Shown: positions 62,058-64,000 of the stretch, piece by piece
Numbering within the stretch: position 1 is the stretch's first letter
How the letters are laid out: each line of letters starts with the position of its first letter
NCBI RefSeq assembly: GCF_017356245.1
Contig: NZ_JAFMZZ010000004.1
Span: 94,741 to 158,740 of the forward strand
From: Bordetella petrii
GTDB taxonomy: Bacteria; Pseudomonadota; Gammaproteobacteria; Burkholderiales; Burkholderiaceae_B
DNA length: 64,000 nt
Direction: 5' to 3'
Position numbers and translations under genes: made by a program
Notes under the pieces: generated by a model
What the model saw: the letters and a program-made list of their open reading frames with translations, nothing else
The model's database searches: none
Told to the model about the DNA's origin: nothing

Positions 62058-62603
62058 CTAGAACGGCCACCAGGAACGGTCCCGGTCGGTAACGGCCAGG
62101 CCGTTGTCCTTGACCGACACCTTGATCGTTTCTTCGTTGGGCGAGAACTGCCATACCTTATAAATATTGGTGTTCTGCGCTTCGGGCAGCGGCACGACCA
62201 GCCGCCAATGGCTTTTCTCGAGGTCGCGGTAAGCGGCCACGATGCCCACCATGCGCGCTTCGGCGCTGCCGGTGTACTTGAGCGTCTTGGTTTCGCCCGG
62301 CCGCAGGATGGCCTGGTCGGTGTTGATCAGCTCTTTGCCCAGCGCGGCCTGCGGATCGGATTGCAGCGAGAAGAAATCGCGCGACTCGAAGGCGCTGGAT
62401 GAGCGCAGCTCATAAACCGTGATCTGCACGGGCGACGGGCGGCCGTGCACGTCCGGGTTGACCTGCGGATCGACGGTCAGCTCGATGGCGTAAGGGACGG
62501 GCACCTGCCGGGCGGTGGAAGAACATCCTGCCAACAGCGCCAGGGCGGCAAGGCTTGCGCAAAGCCCTCTCAGAATAGAAATAGCGGTCTTGCGGAACAC
62601 CAT
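62058..62603 (-). CDS. tssJ: TssJ, type VI outer-membrane lipoprotein
   Basis: 181-residue lipoprotein with lipobox LLAGC (Cys27) and a transthyretin-like beta sandwich (VYELRSSSAFESRDFFSL, KVSVKDNGLAV). It binds TssM at the outer membrane. First gene of tssJKLM-tagF-pseudokinase. The promoter should lie in the AT-rich 230 bases between it and the FHA gene. Confidence 0.93.
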   Translation of the reverse strand: MVFRKTAISILRGLCASLAALALLAGCSSTARQVPVPYAIELTVDPQVNPDVHGRPSPVQITVYELRSSSAFESRDFFSLQSDPQAALGKELINTDQAILRPGETKTLKYTGSAEARMVGIVAAYRDLEKSHWRLVVPLPEAQNTNIYKVWQFSPNEETIKVSVKDNGLAVTDRDRSWWPF

Positions 62604-62833
62604 AATTCGCGGAATGCCCCCTGGGATTATGGAGAAAGCGTGTATGACAAGGGAAAAACAAGAAACTGTCGTGCAAATACAGAAATAGTTACCACTGTTA
62701 CGGAACCTGCCGGGATTTCTCGCGCCTGGATATATTTTCCTAACTCCCGGAAATCATTTCCGTCAGCAACGATGGCTATCATCGGGGCGTTCGCTTCCGC
62801 ATTCATGCGCGCGATGCACCGGAGATTTCCAGC
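62604..62833. promoter_or_regulatory. divergent type VI promoter region
   Basis: 230 bases between tssJ (minus) and the FHA gene (plus), AT-rich for about 100 bases around 62640-62760. Two promoters facing outward are expected. I see no palindromic operator that I can name. Confidence 0.55.
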
Positions 62834-64000
62834 ATGAGACTCACCGTACTGCCACGCCGCGACGATCCGGGCTTCGCCCCGCTGTCGGCGGTATTCCAGG
62901 CCCCCGGCGGCACCCTGGGACGCTCGGCCGACAATCACCTGGCCCTGCCGGACAGCGAACGCGGCATCTGCCGTGTCCAGGCGGCGCTGCGCATCAGCGA
63001 CGGCGCCTGCTACCTGGTCAACCTCAGCGGCATGGGCAGCGTCAGCGTCAACGGCCGCGCCATCACGCGCGACCAGGAAGTGCCGCTGGCGCCGGGCGAC
63101 GAGCTCGCCATCGGCCCATACACGCTCAGGGCCGAAGATCCGGCCGCGCCCGTGGCGGCCGCCACGCTGGCCGCGGGCGCAGCGGCGGCAGCCGCCGCGC
63201 AGGCGGCGCCGCCCGAGCCCGACCCGCTGCTCGACAGCCCGCTGCTCGAGGGCGTGGACCTCATGCCCCCCGACACGCACACTATCCATCAATCCGCCTC
63301 CTCCGCACCCGCCGCGCCGGCGCCTGAAACCCCAGTAGCGCCTGAACCCGCGGCGGCGCCTGAACCCATGGCGACGCCTGCATCCGCACCAGCGCCTGCC
63401 GCATCCGCGCCAGCCCCCGCCCCCCAGGTGTCTGACTCCCGAAGGGTGTCAGACACCGAACTCGATCCCACCTCCGCCGGCCAGCCCCCCGCCGCGCCGC
63501 AACCCGCGGCCCGGATGCCCGACACCGAGCCAGCCCACGGCGGCTTCAGCGCGGCGCCCGACACCCCCGCGGCGGCCGCGGCATTCCCGTCCGCCCCGGC
63601 GCAGTTCGACGCGCCGTTCGGCGACCTGGATCCGCCCCGGGCCGCCGAACCGCAGGCGCCGCAGTCGAACCCGGCCGACGTATTCAGCGACCTGTTCGGC
63701 CCCGGCACCCTGCCGGTGGGCAGCGTGCCCGACGTCTCGGCGCATCCGTTCGACCTCGAGTCCGCCCAGACGCGCAACCCGGAAGACCCGCTGCGCCAGC
63801 TGCCGCGCGGCGACGCCAACGTGCGCGGCCCCTTGCGCGATCCGCTGGACATGCTGGGCAATCCCGACGCCGACGACGCCAACAGCGTCTTTTCGGACCA
63901 GACGCCCTCGACGCTGCCCTCGCACGACCCGCTCGACCCGCACCGGTCGGACCCGGTCACCGACACGCTCAGCCCGCGGCCGCGCGATGACGATGCCCGC
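62834..64000 (+). CDS. tagH: FHA-domain type VI protein (TagH-like), partial
   Basis: 389 codons without a stop, cut by the window end. The N-terminal FHA domain (residues 1 to about 95) keeps GRSADNHLALPD and VNGR, but the phosphothreonine-contacting SRxHA reads CRVQA. A long alanine/proline-rich linker follows, with repeated APEP units and a palindromic DNA repeat inside the coding frame (63427-63457, read as QVSDSRRVSDTE). Family members end in a C-terminal type VI domain, which would be outside the window. FHA proteins act in type VI activation. Diverges from tssJ. Confidence 0.85.
   Translation, partial: MRLTVLPRRDDPGFAPLSAVFQAPGGTLGRSADNHLALPDSERGICRVQAALRISDGACYLVNLSGMGSVSVNGRAITRDQEVPLAPGDELAIGPYTLRAEDPAAPVAAATLAAGAAAAAAAQAAPPEPDPLLDSPLLEGVDLMPPDTHTIHQSASSAPAAPAPETPVAPEPAAAPEPMATPASAPAPAASAPAPAPQVSDSRRVSDTELDPTSAGQPPAAPQPAARMPDTEPAHGGFSAAPDTPAAAAAFPSAPAQFDAPFGDLDPPRAAEPQAPQSNPADVFSDLFGPGTLPVGSVPDVSAHPFDLESAQTRNPEDPLRQLPRGDANVRGPLRDPLDMLGNPDADDANSVFSDQTPSTLPSHDPLDPHRSDPVTDTLSPRPRDDDAR
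63427..63457. repeat. palindromic GGTGTCTGA repeat inside tagH
   Basis: Arms GGTGTCTGA (63427-63435) and TCAGACACC (63449-63457) are identical to those at 127-155. Here the repeat is read in frame as part of a low-complexity linker, so it does not break the gene. Confidence 0.7.

Overview
The window is a high-GC, densely coded stretch of a betaproteobacterial chromosome. The gene set (cNor/cd1/Nap denitrification, TamAB, metG, dcd, a type VI secretion locus) and the GGTGTCTGACACC-type palindromic repeats fit the Alcaligenaceae (Bordetella/Achromobacter-like). That placement is inferred from gene content, not from a database search. I saw no rRNA, tRNA, insertion sequence or CRISPR array.

Positions 1-34000 are mostly a denitrification supercluster. 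The minus strand carries norCB followed by an intrinsic terminator and norD, with norQEF upstream. The plus strand carries a near-continuous 17-kb run, nirS-nirT-nirB-nirC-nirF-nirD-nirL-nirG-nirH-nirJ-nirE-nirN, joined to a complete System I cytochrome c maturation set, ccmABCDEFGHI. Next is a housekeeping insert on the minus strand: the glycine cleavage operon gcvT-gcvH-gcvP under a tandem glycine riboswitch. Beyond it, on the plus strand, is the periplasmic nitrate reductase operon napF(short)-napD-napA-napG-napH-napB-napC. Together these genes reduce nitrate to nitrite (Nap), to nitric oxide (NirS) and to nitrous oxide (NorCB), make heme d1 for NirS, and attach heme to the c-type cytochromes involved. 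No N2O reductase genes lie in the window. Six FNR/DNR-type boxes (TTGAC-N4-GTCAA) mark the nor, nir, nirJ and nap promoters. The nir/nor and nap control regions share the same 30-bp two-box layout.

Positions 34000-53500 hold mostly conserved genes: a ZIP metal transporter, Mn-type superoxide dismutase and a TPR-like protein behind a Fur-like operator; a BaiN-family flavoprotein with a large basic amino acid decarboxylase; a VOC protein followed by a decayed acetyltransferase; dcd; tamB-tamA; apbC (Mrp); a small membrane protein; metG; trhO; a META-domain lipoprotein; and an OmpR-type regulator with a degenerate receiver.

Positions 53500-64000 are one end of a type VI secretion locus: tssJ-tssK-tssL-tssM-tagF and a membrane-anchored pseudokinase on the minus strand, with an FHA-domain gene (tagH-like) diverging on the plus strand and running off the end. 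The sheath, baseplate, ClpV, Hcp and VgrG genes are not here and may lie to the right.
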